Assembly (NCBI RefSeq): GCF_002205895.1
Contig: NZ_NJDE01000003.1
Location: forward strand, 186,001 to 250,000
Direction of reading: 5' to 3'
Length of the DNA stretch: 64,000 nucleotides
From: Saccharibacillus sp. O23
GTDB lineage: Bacteria > Bacillota > Bacilli > Paenibacillales > Paenibacillaceae
Part shown: one piece after another, positions 7,924 through 16,920 of the stretch
How the letters are laid out: each line of letters begins with the position of its first letter
How positions within the stretch are numbered: the stretch's first letter is position 1
The notes under the pieces: model-generated
Seen by the model: the letters and a program-made list of their open reading frames with translations, nothing else
What the model was told of the DNA's origin: nothing
Database searches by the model: none
Position numbers and translations under genes: made by a program

Positions 7924-9339
7924 ATGAACAAAAGGAACTGGATCAAAGGAGGACTTGCGCTTATGCTGCTCGGCTCGACGCTGACCGGAGGAAGTTTCGA
8001 TTCGGCGACGGCCGCTTCCTCGCAGAAGAAAAACGACTTCTATAACGTGATCATGCAGGACGGCGCGGACCCGTTCATGTATCGGCACGCCGACGGCTAC
8101 TACTATTACACCAAAACGACCGGCGGCAACGTGACGCTGTGGAAATCGAAGTCGATGACGGGCGTCGACGCGGGCGAAACGCGGGTCATCGAGACGGGCG
8201 GGCAGAACGTCTGGGCGCCCGAGCTGCATCATATCGACGGCGCTTGGTACATCTATTACGCGAAAGACGACGGCGACAACGCCAACCATCGAATGTACGT
8301 GATGGAGAACCGTTCGCTCGATCCGATGAAAGGCACATGGACGGACAAAGGCCCGATCGCCGATTCGACCAACCGTTGGGCGATCGACGGCACGGTGCTC
8401 AAAGCGCGCGGCGAGCTGTACTTTATCTGGTCGGGCTGGGAAGGCGCGGAGAACGTGAGTCAGGTCCTCTATATCGCGCATATGAGCAACCCGTGGACGA
8501 TCGATTCGCCGAGAGTCGAGATCGCGCGGCCGGAACATAGCTGGGAGACCAACCATACGCCTTACGTCAACGAAGGCCCTCAGGTGCTGACCAAAGGCAA
8601 CGATATCAGCGTCGTGTATTCCGCCAGCGGCAGTTGGACCGACGATTATTCGCTCGGCCTGCTGACGTCGAAGAAGAGCGCGGATCTGCTCGATCCGGCT
8701 TCGTGGACCAAACGGCCCGATCAAGTGTTCAAAAGCGGAAACGGCGTCTACGGTCCGGGACATGCCAGCTTCACCCAATCGCCGGACGGACGCGAAGACT
8801 GGATCGTCTATCACGCGGCCAAACGTCAGGGTTCCGGCTGGGACCGCGAGATCCGGGCGCAGCGCTTCACGTGGAACGCGGACAAGACGCCGAACTTCGG
8901 CGAACCGGTCGATCCGAACAAACCGATCGAACTGCCGAGCGGCGAACCGGAACGGGACCGTTACGAAGCGGAAAACGGACGTCTGGCCGGAACCGCCAAA
9001 GTGTCGCAGCATCCGGATAGCTCGGGCGGCGCCAAAGTCGGCTATATCGACACTCCGGACAGCTACGTGGAGATCGACGTGGACGTGGACAAGAACGGCA
9101 CTTACGTTCTGTACGCGCGCACCGGCAACGGCACCGCAGGCGGCGGCTGGTCGACCTTGAAGCTGTCCGTGGACGGCGGCGAGCCGAGCAACTTCTACGT
9201 GACCAACCAAGGCTGGGACAACTGGGGCACTTCCACGCAGAAAATGAGCCTGACCAAAGGCAAGCATACGATCCGTTTCTCCAAAGGCGACGGCTACGCG
9301 GAATTGGACGGGTTCGATCTATTCCGGATCGGGAAATAA
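7924..9339 (+). CDS. Secreted GH43 glycosidase with C-terminal CBM6/35 domain
   Basis: A 471-residue secreted enzyme. The ATG at 7924 follows AGGGGAGACGG and is followed by a signal peptide (WIKGGLALMLLGSTL, cleavage near ATAAS). The five-bladed GH43 propeller shows the catalytic base region QDGADPFMYRHADGYYYY, NVWAPELHHIDGAWYIYY, IDGTVLK, and the probable general acid Glu in NEGPQVL. A jelly-roll carbohydrate-binding module follows from about residue 345 (YEAENGRLAG ... AELDGFDLFRI). GH43 enzymes release arabinose or xylose units from plant polysaccharides; the exact specificity cannot be read here. It is divergent from the sensor operon and probably feeds the ABC transporter at 1-1981. Confidence 0.9.
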   Translation: MNKRNWIKGGLALMLLGSTLTGGSFDSATAASSQKKNDFYNVIMQDGADPFMYRHADGYYYYTKTTGGNVTLWKSKSMTGVDAGETRVIETGGQNVWAPELHHIDGAWYIYYAKDDGDNANHRMYVMENRSLDPMKGTWTDKGPIADSTNRWAIDGTVLKARGELYFIWSGWEGAENVSQVLYIAHMSNPWTIDSPRVEIARPEHSWETNHTPYVNEGPQVLTKGNDISVVYSASGSWTDDYSLGLLTSKKSADLLDPASWTKRPDQVFKSGNGVYGPGHASFTQSPDGREDWIVYHAAKRQGSGWDREIRAQRFTWNADKTPNFGEPVDPNKPIELPSGEPERDRYEAENGRLAGTAKVSQHPDSSGGAKVGYIDTPDSYVEIDVDVDKNGTYVLYARTGNGTAGGGWSTLKLSVDGGEPSNFYVTNQGWDNWGTSTQKMSLTKGKHTIRFSKGDGYAELDGFDLFRIGK

Positions 9340-9397
9340 GCGGGCGGTCGACCGAAGAGCGTATGCAAAATCAAGCTACGAAACAAAACTTCTCCGC

Positions 9398-9453
9398 TTG
9401 TCTATGCGTCTTATAGACAAACAGCAAGACCCGGCCCGCGCGGCCGGGTCTTG
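9398..9453 (+). terminator. Two hairpins between GH43 and lipoprotein genes
   Basis: TTGTCTAT/ATAGACAA (9398-9420, 7-base loop) is followed by a perfect 12-bp stem CAAGACCCGGCC/GGCCGGGTCTTG (9425-9453). The second stem has only a weak T tract and ends 3 bases before the next gene's AAGGAGG. It probably ends GH43 transcription or insulates it from the next gene. Confidence 0.5.
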
Positions 9454-9473
9454 TTCAAGGAGGAGAGTTCATC

Positions 9474-10025
9474 ATGTCAGACATTCGTCGTCCCTCGCCG
9501 CTTCGCGGGCCTCGCTCGCGGTTCAGACGGTTCCGCACGAGGAGCTTGTGCGCGGCCTGTATCGCTTTGGGAGTACTGCTTGCGGGCTGCGGCGGGCCTG
9601 AACTTCCGGGCGGCTTCGCCGGCCGTCACCAGCTCGAGACTTGGGATTCGGGACCGAACGAATCGGCTCCCGAAACCGATAAGCCCGATCCGGGAACGGA
9701 AGCGGCAAAGCTGGAAGCGGAGCCGAAGACGGCCGCTTCCGACGATACGGTCACTTTCGTCTTGACCAACGAAGGAACCCAAGAAATCCAATTTTCGCTC
9801 GCTTATCGGATCGACCTGAAGACGGATAAAGGCTGGGCGGAAGTTCCTCCGGAAGAAGACGTCGCGAAAGAAACCGAAGGTTTCGGCCTGCTGAACGGGG
9901 AGAGCTGGGAGCAGAAAATCGAACTTCGACGGTTCGAACCCGGCACCTATCGCTTCGCGAAAGAGATCGAGCTTCCCGGAGGCAAAGACAAGCGCGAAAT
10001 CGAAACGGAGTTTACGGTCGAATGA
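9474..10025 (+). CDS. Lipoprotein with bacterial Ig-like domain
   Basis: A 183-residue protein. A basic N-terminus and hydrophobic stretch end in a lipobox (LLAGC, Cys39), predicting a surface lipoprotein. After an acidic, Pro-rich linker comes a beta-rich domain (about 75-183) with LEAEPKTAASDDTVTFVLTN, SLAYRIDLKTDKGW and PGTYRFAKEIELPGG, the pattern of the small bacterial immunoglobulin-like domain found in Bacillales lipoproteins. AAGGAGGAG precedes the ATG. The ligand or role is unknown. It lies alone between GH43 and fhs, both on the same strand. Confidence 0.75.
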   Translation: MSDIRRPSPLRGPRSRFRRFRTRSLCAACIALGVLLAGCGGPELPGGFAGRHQLETWDSGPNESAPETDKPDPGTEAAKLEAEPKTAASDDTVTFVLTNEGTQEIQFSLAYRIDLKTDKGWAEVPPEEDVAKETEGFGLLNGESWEQKIELRRFEPGTYRFAKEIELPGGKDKREIETEFTVE

Positions 10026-10193
10026 GCGGGAAGAGACCGCGCAGGCTTGCCGTCGGCCGCGTACCGACGTCGTCTCCGTGCGGTTCGAACTTCCGGCAGG
10101 CATCCGTCCGTGACGAATCCCGTTGCATCCCCTGCCGCTTTCGACGATAATACCCCTGTTCGCATTATTCGATAGCAGGGGGAACGTTCCGGC

Positions 10194-11825
10194 ATGAAAC
10201 CGATTTACGAAGTCGCCGCGCAAGCGGGCATTCACGAAGAGCATCTCGAATTATACGGCAAGTACAAAGCGAAGCTGAATCCTTCGCTGATGGACGAACG
10301 ACGGGAACGGCCGGACGGCAAATTGGTGCTGGTCACGGCCGTCAATCCGACGCCCGCGGGTGAAGGCAAGACGCTGACGACGATCGGGCTGACTCAAGCG
10401 CTGAACGCGCTGGGCGTCGGCGCCGTCGCCGCGCTGCGCGAACCTTCTCTCGGACCGTGCTTCGGCATGAAAGGCGGCGCGACCGGCGGAGGCCGCGCGC
10501 AGATCGTGCCCGCCGAAGATATCAATCTGCATTTTACCGGCGATCTGCACGCGATCTCTTCCGCGCATAATCTGCTCGCGGCCTTGATCGACAACCACGT
10601 CTATCACGGCAACTCGCTCGGTCTCGATCCCAAACGGATCGTCTGGAAACGGGCCGTCGACATGAACGACCGCGGGCTGCGCTCGATCGTGACCGGACTC
10701 GGCGCGGGCAACGGGCTGCCGCAGGAGAGCGGCTTCCTCATCACCTCCGCTTCGGAAGTGATGGCCGTGCTCTGCCTCAGCGAAAACGCCGCCGATCTTA
10801 AGGCGCGTCTGGGCCGGATCATCGTCGGCTATACGGCCGGCGGCGACGCCGTCACGGCACGCGACCTGAACGCGGTCGAAGCGATGGCCGTGCTGCTCAA
10901 AGACGCGATCAAACCGAATCTCGTCCAGACGCTGGACGGAACGCCGGTCGTCGTTCACGGCGGGCCGTTCGCCAATATCGCGCACGGATGCAGCAGCGTG
11001 ATCGGCACGAAGACCGCGCTCAAGCTCGGCGACGTGGTGATCACGGAAGCGGGATTCGGCGCGGAACTCGGCGCGGAGAAGTTCTTCGATATCAAGTGCC
11101 GTCAGGCGGGACTTACGCCGGATGCGGCGGTGCTGGTCGTCACGGCCAAAGCGCTCAAGTACAACGGCGGCGTGCCGGCGAAGGAACTGGACGCGGAGAA
11201 TCCCGCCGCGCTGCAAGAAGGCCTTGCCAATCTGCGCCGCCATCTGCGCAACTTGCGCGGCTTCGGCGTGCCGGTGGTGGTGGCGGTGAACCATTTTGCC
11301 GCCGACCATGAGAGCGAGCTGGCGTCGATCATGGACGCCTGCCGGGAACTCGGCGTGCCGGCCGAGCTGTCGGACGTCTGGGCCGAAGGCGCGCCGGGCG
11401 GAGCGGCGCTGGCGAAAACGCTGCTGCGCGAGATGGACGGGCAGGCGTCCGAATACGCGCCGCTGTACGAAGCGGCGCTTGACCTGAAGGGCAAGATCGG
11501 GAAGATCGTGACCGAACTGTACGGCGGAGCCGGCGTAAGTTATGCGCCGGCCGCTTCGAAAGCGCTGGCGGAGTTCGAGCGTCTGGGCTTCGGCGAACTG
11601 CCGGTGTGCATGGCGAAGACGCCGTATTCGTTCTCCGACCGCCCTTCTCTGCTCGGCGCGCCGGAAGGCTTCACGGTGAGCGTCTCGCGCGTCTCGCTGT
11701 CGGCGGGAGCCGGATTCGTGGTCGTCGAGACAGGCAATACGATGACGATGCCGGGCCTTCCGAAAGTACCGGCGGCCGATCGGATGCGAATCGACGAAGA
11801 CGGACGGATCGAAGGGCTGCTGTAG
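10194..11825 (+). CDS. fhs: Formate--tetrahydrofolate ligase
   Basis: A 543-residue cytosolic enzyme, near the family length (about 555), joining formate to tetrahydrofolate with ATP to give 10-formyl-THF for purine and one-carbon metabolism. The nucleotide-binding loop PTPAGEGKT is at residues 52-60, and the signatures [18 protein letters not shown] and [17 protein letters not shown] follow. The C-terminus contains the conserved [10 protein letters not shown]. The ATG at 10194 has GGGGGAA upstream. It is a single-gene unit ended by a terminator. Confidence 0.97.
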   Translation: MKPIYEVAAQAGIHEEHLELYGKYKAKLNPSLMDERRERPDGKLVLVTAVNPTPAGEGKTLTTIGLTQALNALGVGAVAALREPSLGPCFGMKGGATGGGRAQIVPAEDINLHFTGDLHAISSAHNLLAALIDNHVYHGNSLGLDPKRIVWKRAVDMNDRGLRSIVTGLGAGNGLPQESGFLITSASEVMAVLCLSENAADLKARLGRIIVGYTAGGDAVTARDLNAVEAMAVLLKDAIKPNLVQTLDGTPVVVHGGPFANIAHGCSSVIGTKTALKLGDVVITEAGFGAELGAEKFFDIKCRQAGLTPDAAVLVVTAKALKYNGGVPAKELDAENPAALQEGLANLRRHLRNLRGFGVPVVVAVNHFAADHESELASIMDACRELGVPAELSDVWAEGAPGGAALAKTLLREMDGQASEYAPLYEAALDLKGKIGKIVTELYGGAGVSYAPAASKALAEFERLGFGELPVCMAKTPYSFSDRPSLLGAPEGFTVSVSRVSLSAGAGFVVVETGNTMTMPGLPKVPAADRMRIDEDGRIEGLL

Positions 11826-11845
11826 CGGCCGAGGCTAGACTCGAG

Positions 11846-11880
11846 AAAGACGAGCGCGGACATTTCCGGCTCGTCTTTTT
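11846..11880 (+). terminator. fhs terminator
   Basis: AAAGACGAGC (11846-11855) pairs with GCTCGTCTTT (11869-11878), followed by further T residues. It is 20 bases past the fhs stop codon. Confidence 0.85.
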
Positions 11881-12022
11881 GTCTGTTCTGCCGGAAACCG
11901 TATAGTCGGGTTACAAAAATGGCATCTTCGGTGACAGCGCCGAGGTTGAACGCGAGACAGCTTAAGCAGAAAATGGAAAGGGAAAACAAGAATCCCGGAC
12001 CTAAGGAGCTGACTTCGAGCCG

Positions 12023-14533
12023 ATGAATAAATCCAAAACCAAACCGAGAACGACCAAGACCGTTTCCAGAACCGCCAAGACTCGGTCGAGAACATCCGGA
12101 AGCCGGGCGAAGACGGACAAGCCCCGTTCGCAAGCGGCCGAATCGCGAACGCGCGATACGGATTCGGTTGTTCGTTCTTCGCCGCCCAAAAAGCATAAGC
12201 TGCTGACGCCGCTGCTCACGGCCGGCGTGATCGCCGCGGGCGTCATAACCGGGCTTGCGCTGCCGCCGTCGGCCAAGACCGCCGATCCGGCAGGCTTGTC
12301 TTCCTCGACCGCGATGTTACGCGGCACACCGACCTCATCGGCGGACCGAGCGCTCTCCGCTTCAGGATCGACCTTCGACACCGGCGCCTCCCCGCTTGGG
12401 AACAGAGCCGTTTCGGCATCGGCATCGGCAGTCGGAGCTTCTTCGTCTCCGTCCGCGAGCGGCAGCCCCGCAAAAAGCGGAACGGCGCTCGCCGCTTCTG
12501 CGCCTTCGGCTTCTTCCGGCGCGACCTCTGCGTCCCCTTCGCCTGTCGCCCCGGCATCGTTCATCACTTCGGGCAGCGAAGCGAAGACCGACCCGGCGAC
12601 GCTGTATTTGGAGATTCAGCAGATCCATTTTCTGAGCGCGACGACCGGCTGGATGATCCAGAATCAAGACGGCTCGCTGAAGACCCAACGCCCGCTTGAG
12701 CTGGTTTCCACGAGGGACGGCGGCCGAAGTTGGTCGAAGCAGGCGATGCCGGGGCAGCTTGCCACCGGTCTGGGATTTGCCGATGCCAAAAACGGCTGGG
12801 CCGTCGTCTATGACGGCAACAAAGCGAAAGATCTCGCGCAAAGCTCCGTTTACGCCCGCGCCGACATCGTACATACCGCAGACGGCGGCAGGACTTGGCA
12901 GACGCAGTGGAGCCAAGCGAGCACGTATGCCGCGTCTTTTCCGGCGGGCCGTTATCTGGTCGTCGCGGACAAAAGTCATGCCTACGCGATCGTCGAAAAC
13001 AAGTTGATGATGCTGCGCGGCGATAAATGGAGTCCGGCGGCTTTCGGCCGAAAAGACTTCGTTCCGCAGCATCTTTCGTTCGCCGACGCCCGAAACGGTT
13101 GGGTCTCGGGCATCATGCCGGCCGCCAGCGGAGCGATCGATTCTTATGACGTCGTCGTCATGCATACGTCGGACGGCGGGCGCACATGGAGCAAACAGTT
13201 CGCGGCCGGAGGTACGGACGAGAACAGCGATCCCGAAATGCTGAGCAGCCGGGCGATCGATTTTGCCGACTCTCATAACGGTTATCTGCTGACGGACGAT
13301 CCCAGCATGATGGCGGGCGATCTGTACCGGACAAGCGACGGCGGCGCGCACTGGACGAAAGTGCAGAGCAAGCTTCGCAGCCATCGGCCCACGCTGACGG
13401 ATATGGACTTTGCCGACGGCAAAAACGGTTGGCTCTCCGCCGCGCCCGGAGCCGGACCGAACGAAGGCGGCTTGATGATCACGCGAGACGGCGGCAGGAC
13501 GTTCGAATCGGCCGAAGGCGTCGGTTACGATCTGAGTTTCGTGCAGCTTGCGAAAAGCGGCAAAGGCTTTGCGGTCGGCGGCACGTCGATGAACCGGGAT
13601 TATCTCGTGCGGACAGACGACGGCGGCAAAAGCTGGTCGGCCGTCTATCCGACTCCGCTTCCGACGAACGGGATGTCGTTCGTCGACGCGAAACGCGGTT
13701 ACGGCATCGGGACGTTCTCCGGAGAGAACCGGCTGCTGACGACGGCAGACGGAGGCCGCACTTGGACGCCGGGTTACGAATTCGGCGGCAGCCGCCGAGC
13801 GTTCGCGGTCGATTTCCTGAACGCCGACGAAGGTTGGGTCGCCGCCTCTACGACCGACGAAACGAGCGGGCAGACCGGTCTCGATCTGCTGCATACGAAA
13901 GACGGCGGCCGCAGCTTCAAGCTGCTGAGTTGGAGGCCCGAAGAGGATCAGGATACGTTTGCTTTGGACAGCGCGGCTTTGCGTTTCTCCGACTCGCTGC
14001 ACGGCACGCTCGTATACGGCGACGCGAACCAAGCGATCGTGCTGTCCACGGCAGACGGCGGCAGAAGTTGGGCGTACAACGTTCATTCGCCGAAGCCGGG
14101 CGTGTACCGCTACGCGCTGAACGGCCGCGGCGACCTGCTGAGTTTCGGCGGCAGCGTCCAAAACGAATCGGTAGAGTTCTTCCGCAAATCCGCGGATGCG
14201 CCCGCATGGAGCCCGGCCGGACGTTGGGCGCGAAGCCGGACATCGCCCATCGCTTTCTCTTTCCCCGACCGGGATCGCGGTTATCTGCTGACCGGAACGG
14301 CTGGAGAAGCTCCGGATTATAAGACGAAGCTCAGTTTGCTGGTTACGGAAGACGGAGGCGCTTCGTGGACGCTGCACCCGATTGCGGACGGCTTGGACGT
14401 CTACGATTACGGAGCGAAACTGGATTTTCTCGACGCCCGAAAAGGCTGGCTGCTCACCCCCGGACGTCTGCTGACTACCGAAGACGGCGGGTTGAGTTGG
14501 AAACTGGTCGACGGAGGCGATACGCGAAAATAA
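12023..14533 (+). CDS. Membrane-anchored beta-propeller protein with BNR/YCF48-like repeats
   Basis: An 836-residue protein preceded by AAGGAG. A very basic N-terminus of about 55 residues (Lys/Arg/Thr/Ser-rich) leads into one membrane helix near 61-78 (LLTPLLTAGVIAAGVITGLAL). A Ser/Ala-rich linker follows to about residue 185. The remainder is built of at least 11 units each carrying a DGGRTW-type signature (DGGRSW, DGGAHW, DGGKSW and so on), the Asp-box of sortilin, BNR and YCF48 propellers. It should expose a large propeller outside the cell. The Asp-box does not by itself show sialidase activity, and no catalytic set was recognised. The role is unknown; it stands alone between two terminators. 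Confidence 0.8.
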   Translation: MNKSKTKPRTTKTVSRTAKTRSRTSGSRAKTDKPRSQAAESRTRDTDSVVRSSPPKKHKLLTPLLTAGVIAAGVITGLALPPSAKTADPAGLSSSTAMLRGTPTSSADRALSASGSTFDTGASPLGNRAVSASASAVGASSSPSASGSPAKSGTALAASAPSASSGATSASPSPVAPASFITSGSEAKTDPATLYLEIQQIHFLSATTGWMIQNQDGSLKTQRPLELVSTRDGGRSWSKQAMPGQLATGLGFADAKNGWAVVYDGNKAKDLAQSSVYARADIVHTADGGRTWQTQWSQASTYAASFPAGRYLVVADKSHAYAIVENKLMMLRGDKWSPAAFGRKDFVPQHLSFADARNGWVSGIMPAASGAIDSYDVVVMHTSDGGRTWSKQFAAGGTDENSDPEMLSSRAIDFADSHNGYLLTDDPSMMAGDLYRTSDGGAHWTKVQSKLRSHRPTLTDMDFADGKNGWLSAAPGAGPNEGGLMITRDGGRTFESAEGVGYDLSFVQLAKSGKGFAVGGTSMNRDYLVRTDDGGKSWSAVYPTPLPTNGMSFVDAKRGYGIGTFSGENRLLTTADGGRTWTPGYEFGGSRRAFAVDFLNADEGWVAASTTDETSGQTGLDLLHTKDGGRSFKLLSWRPEEDQDTFALDSAALRFSDSLHGTLVYGDANQAIVLSTADGGRSWAYNVHSPKPGVYRYALNGRGDLLSFGGSVQNESVEFFRKSADAPAWSPAGRWARSRTSPIAFSFPDRDRGYLLTGTAGEAPDYKTKLSLLVTEDGGASWTLHPIADGLDVYDYGAKLDFLDARKGWLLTPGRLLTTEDGGLSWKLVDGGDTRK

Positions 14534-14534
14534 A

Positions 14535-14570
14535 AAAAGCCGCGCTTCCCTTACGGAAAGCGCGGCTTTT
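14535..14570. terminator. Bidirectional terminator
   Basis: AAAAGCCGCGCTT (14535-14547) pairs with AAGCGCGGCTTTT (14558-14570), with A and T tracts on both sides. It serves the propeller gene (plus) and the nitroreductase gene (minus). Confidence 0.88.
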
Positions 14571-14637
14571 CATCGTTTGCCCGAGCCGGCTGCCCAAGCA
14601 GCGGCTCTTCAGATCGATGTCCCGAGCGGCGCCTGCT

Positions 14638-15339
14638 TCAGCGCCATTCCACCACTTCGTCTATCGCGCGGCGCGTCTTGACCGACGCTTCGCCCGCCCG
14701 ATAACCGAACGCGGCCATGCACGCCAGTCCGAAGCGCTCGGCGTCCATCAGGCCTGCTTCGGTCAGCGCGCGCTCCAGCTCGTGCTTCACGAAGCCTTCC
14801 ATCGGGCAGGAATCGATGCCGAGCATCGCGGCGGCGGTCATCATGTTGCCGAGCGCCAGATACGTCTGGCGGCAGGCCCATTCGAACATCGCGCGCTCGT
14901 TGTTTTGCAGCGCGAAACCGGTGCGCAGGAACGTGTCGTACGTCCTGCGTTTCATGTCCGCGATGTCGGACGGAAGACGCTGCACGTCGTGCAGCATGTA
15001 CGAGATATAGTCGGAATCCGCGACCATTTCGCGAGGCAGGCGCGCCAACACGAGGATCACGTGGCTGGCCGAAGCCAGTTGGCGGCGCGCTCCGCCCGCA
15101 TGGGGCGCGATCACGTCGCGCAGTTCCGGATTCTGCACCACCACGAACTTCCACGGTTCGAAACCGTAAGAACTGGGCGACAGCCGCCCCGCTTCCAGAA
15201 TAAACTCGAAATCTTCCGCGGCCAATTTGCGCTCCGCATCGAAATCTTTGACCGCATGGCGGAATCGATACGCGTCCAGCAGCAGGCGCTTCGCTTCTTC
15301 GCGCGAACGGGCCGACGCCGCGTCGGAATAATCGTTCAT
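14638..15339 (-). CDS. Nitroreductase family FMN oxidoreductase
   Basis: A 233-residue cytosolic flavoprotein of the NfsB/YfkO type, reducing nitro compounds or quinones with NAD(P)H. Family features are the N-terminal YRFRHAVKDFD (residues about 31-41, phosphate-binding Arg), ILEAGRLSPSSYGFEPWKFVVVQ, and the C-terminal LGIDSCPMEGF and AAFGYRAGE...KTRRAIDEVVEW. GGAGGAG precedes the ATG. It is downstream of the DUF3999 gene on the same strand but separated from it by a terminator, so it is probably transcribed independently. The physiological substrate is not evident. Confidence 0.9.
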   Translation of the reverse strand: MNDYSDAASARSREEAKRLLLDAYRFRHAVKDFDAERKLAAEDFEFILEAGRLSPSSYGFEPWKFVVVQNPELRDVIAPHAGGARRQLASASHVILVLARLPREMVADSDYISYMLHDVQRLPSDIADMKRRTYDTFLRTGFALQNNERAMFEWACRQTYLALGNMMTAAAMLGIDSCPMEGFVKHELERALTEAGLMDAERFGLACMAAFGYRAGEASVKTRRAIDEVVEWR

Positions 15340-15398
15340 TTTGTCTCCTCCTTCGTCTTGATCGATAAGACCATTCTATCGCAGATGACGCAGCAGGA

Positions 15399-15426
15399 AA
15401 AACCCGGCTCTCCCGAGCCGGGTTTT
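15399..15426 (-). terminator. Terminator of the DUF2339-DUF3999 operon
   Basis: AAAACCCGGCTC (15399-15410) pairs perfectly with GAGCCGGGTTTT (15415-15426); the minus-strand T tract follows. It is 18 bases beyond the DUF3999 stop codon. Confidence 0.88.
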
Positions 15427-15444
15427 CTTGCTTTTCCCTTATCT

Positions 15445-16920
15445 TCACCCTTTGCGCAGCTTCCGCCCCACGAACGCGATCAGCAGCAGCGCCACGATCA
15501 CCAGCACGATATTGAACGTGATCTGAAGCGAAGCGCTCGCGCCGACTCTCGGCTGTTCGTCCTTCGGCGCGCCGGAAGATTCGGCGCCCGGAGGGGTGAA
15601 CGCTTCGGCAGTCTCCGGGCCGAGCGAAGCTTCGCCCGGCTTCGAAGTCTCGATCTGCGAACGGAACGCCGCAATATCGTATTCCGGCATCCGCGCGCCT
15701 TCCGATCCGTAGACCAGACGGTAAGGACCGGTTCCGGTGTCTTCGAACACCAGCCGATCGACCCGGTAGCCGACTTCGATCGAGCGGATATCCAGCGGCA
15801 GATTGCCGCCGTTGTCGATCACGATCTTCGGTTTGGTGCCGCGAATCGGCTGCGCGAGACGAATCTCCGTATCGTCGATCGTTTCTCCCCCAAGCTCCAG
15901 GCGGTTGAGCTGCGACGGCGACAGCACGTTCGCGGCTTGCCCTTTGACCGGCTCTACGTAGAACAAGCGGCTGAAGCCGCTCGAACCGTCCGAAGCGGTC
16001 GCGTTGACTTTGATCCGGTCGATCTTCAATTTATCCGCGTTGTAGAGCGTGACTTCGGACATTCTGGCGCTAGGCTCCACGTTAAACGGAAGCTCCTTAT
16101 TGCGCACGAAAGCTTCGCCGCTTACGGACATCGCGACATCGGTCAACGTCCCTCCGGCAAAATCCAGATCGTCCGTATTGCTCGGCACCTTCAGCCGATA
16201 ATAGCCGTATTTCGCCGGAGCGTCCAGCACGATCGAATTCTGAAACCGTCCTTCGCCCGCCGAATACAGCGTGCCTTCCGCGGCCGCTTCCCAGCGCTGC
16301 CCGTCGTAACTGCCTTCCAACTTCACCTTTTTGAGAAACAAGCCGCCCGGCAGATCGAACGTCAATACGCTTCCGCGCACGTCTTCGTTCTCCGCCGCGG
16401 GCACGACGGCGAAATCGAACGTGCTCGTACGCTCGGCGTCGGCCCGCGCGATCCGTTTCAGCTTGTACTCGCGATTCGCTCCGCGTTCGCCCTGCTCGGC
16501 CGAATCGAGATAATACGGCACGAACTGTCCCGACGCGTTCACGATCCGTACGTCGCCCAGATCGTCTTCGGCGCGCCCGTAGACGTCCGGATCGAGGAAC
16601 AGCGATTGATACTGCGCGCCTTCGGCGATATCGATGTTTTTGGAAAACGGCCAGACGACGGAAGCTTCCGGTTGACCGTTCTGCTCGTCGGCCGGGCGCG
16701 CCTCTGCGGGAGTCCCCCACAGCGCGGCCGATAACGCAAGCAGAGGCAGCATCGCCAGACCTACGCCGAGAAGGCGCGCCGATGCGCGCCTTCTTCCTGT
16801 TCCGAACGCCGCCGCCTTTTCGTCCGACGATCGCGGTCCGTTTCCTGCCGGGCGAAGCGCCGTATTTCCGCTCGGCGCTCCGCTTCTTTTTTCCTCAAGA
16901 TCAAATCTGGCCTTCGGCAT
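15445..16920 (-). CDS. DUF3999-family exported membrane protein
   Basis: A 491-residue protein starting at the ATG at 16920, chosen because GAAGGAG lies 8 bases upstream. This start overlaps the end of the DUF2339 gene by 20 bases. An N-terminal hydrophobic signal (LLGVGLAMLPLLALSAALW) precedes a large extracytoplasmic beta-rich region with two discoidin-like segments (FLKKVKLEGSYDGQRWEAAA; KIDRIKVNATASDGSSGFSR). A single C-terminal helix (ITFNIVLVIVALLLIAFVG) ends in a basic tail. DUF3999 and DUF2339 proteins are known neighbours in many bacteria, but their function is not established. The overlap predicts coupled translation and a shared membrane complex. Confidence 0.82.
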   Translation of the reverse strand: MPKARFDLEEKRSGAPSGNTALRPAGNGPRSSDEKAAAFGTGRRRASARLLGVGLAMLPLLALSAALWGTPAEARPADEQNGQPEASVVWPFSKNIDIAEGAQYQSLFLDPDVYGRAEDDLGDVRIVNASGQFVPYYLDSAEQGERGANREYKLKRIARADAERTSTFDFAVVPAAENEDVRGSVLTFDLPGGLFLKKVKLEGSYDGQRWEAAAEGTLYSAGEGRFQNSIVLDAPAKYGYYRLKVPSNTDDLDFAGGTLTDVAMSVSGEAFVRNKELPFNVEPSARMSEVTLYNADKLKIDRIKVNATASDGSSGFSRLFYVEPVKGQAANVLSPSQLNRLELGGETIDDTEIRLAQPIRGTKPKIVIDNGGNLPLDIRSIEVGYRVDRLVFEDTGTGPYRLVYGSEGARMPEYDIAAFRSQIETSKPGEASLGPETAEAFTPPGAESSGAPKDEQPRVGASASLQITFNIVLVIVALLLIAFVGRKLRKG

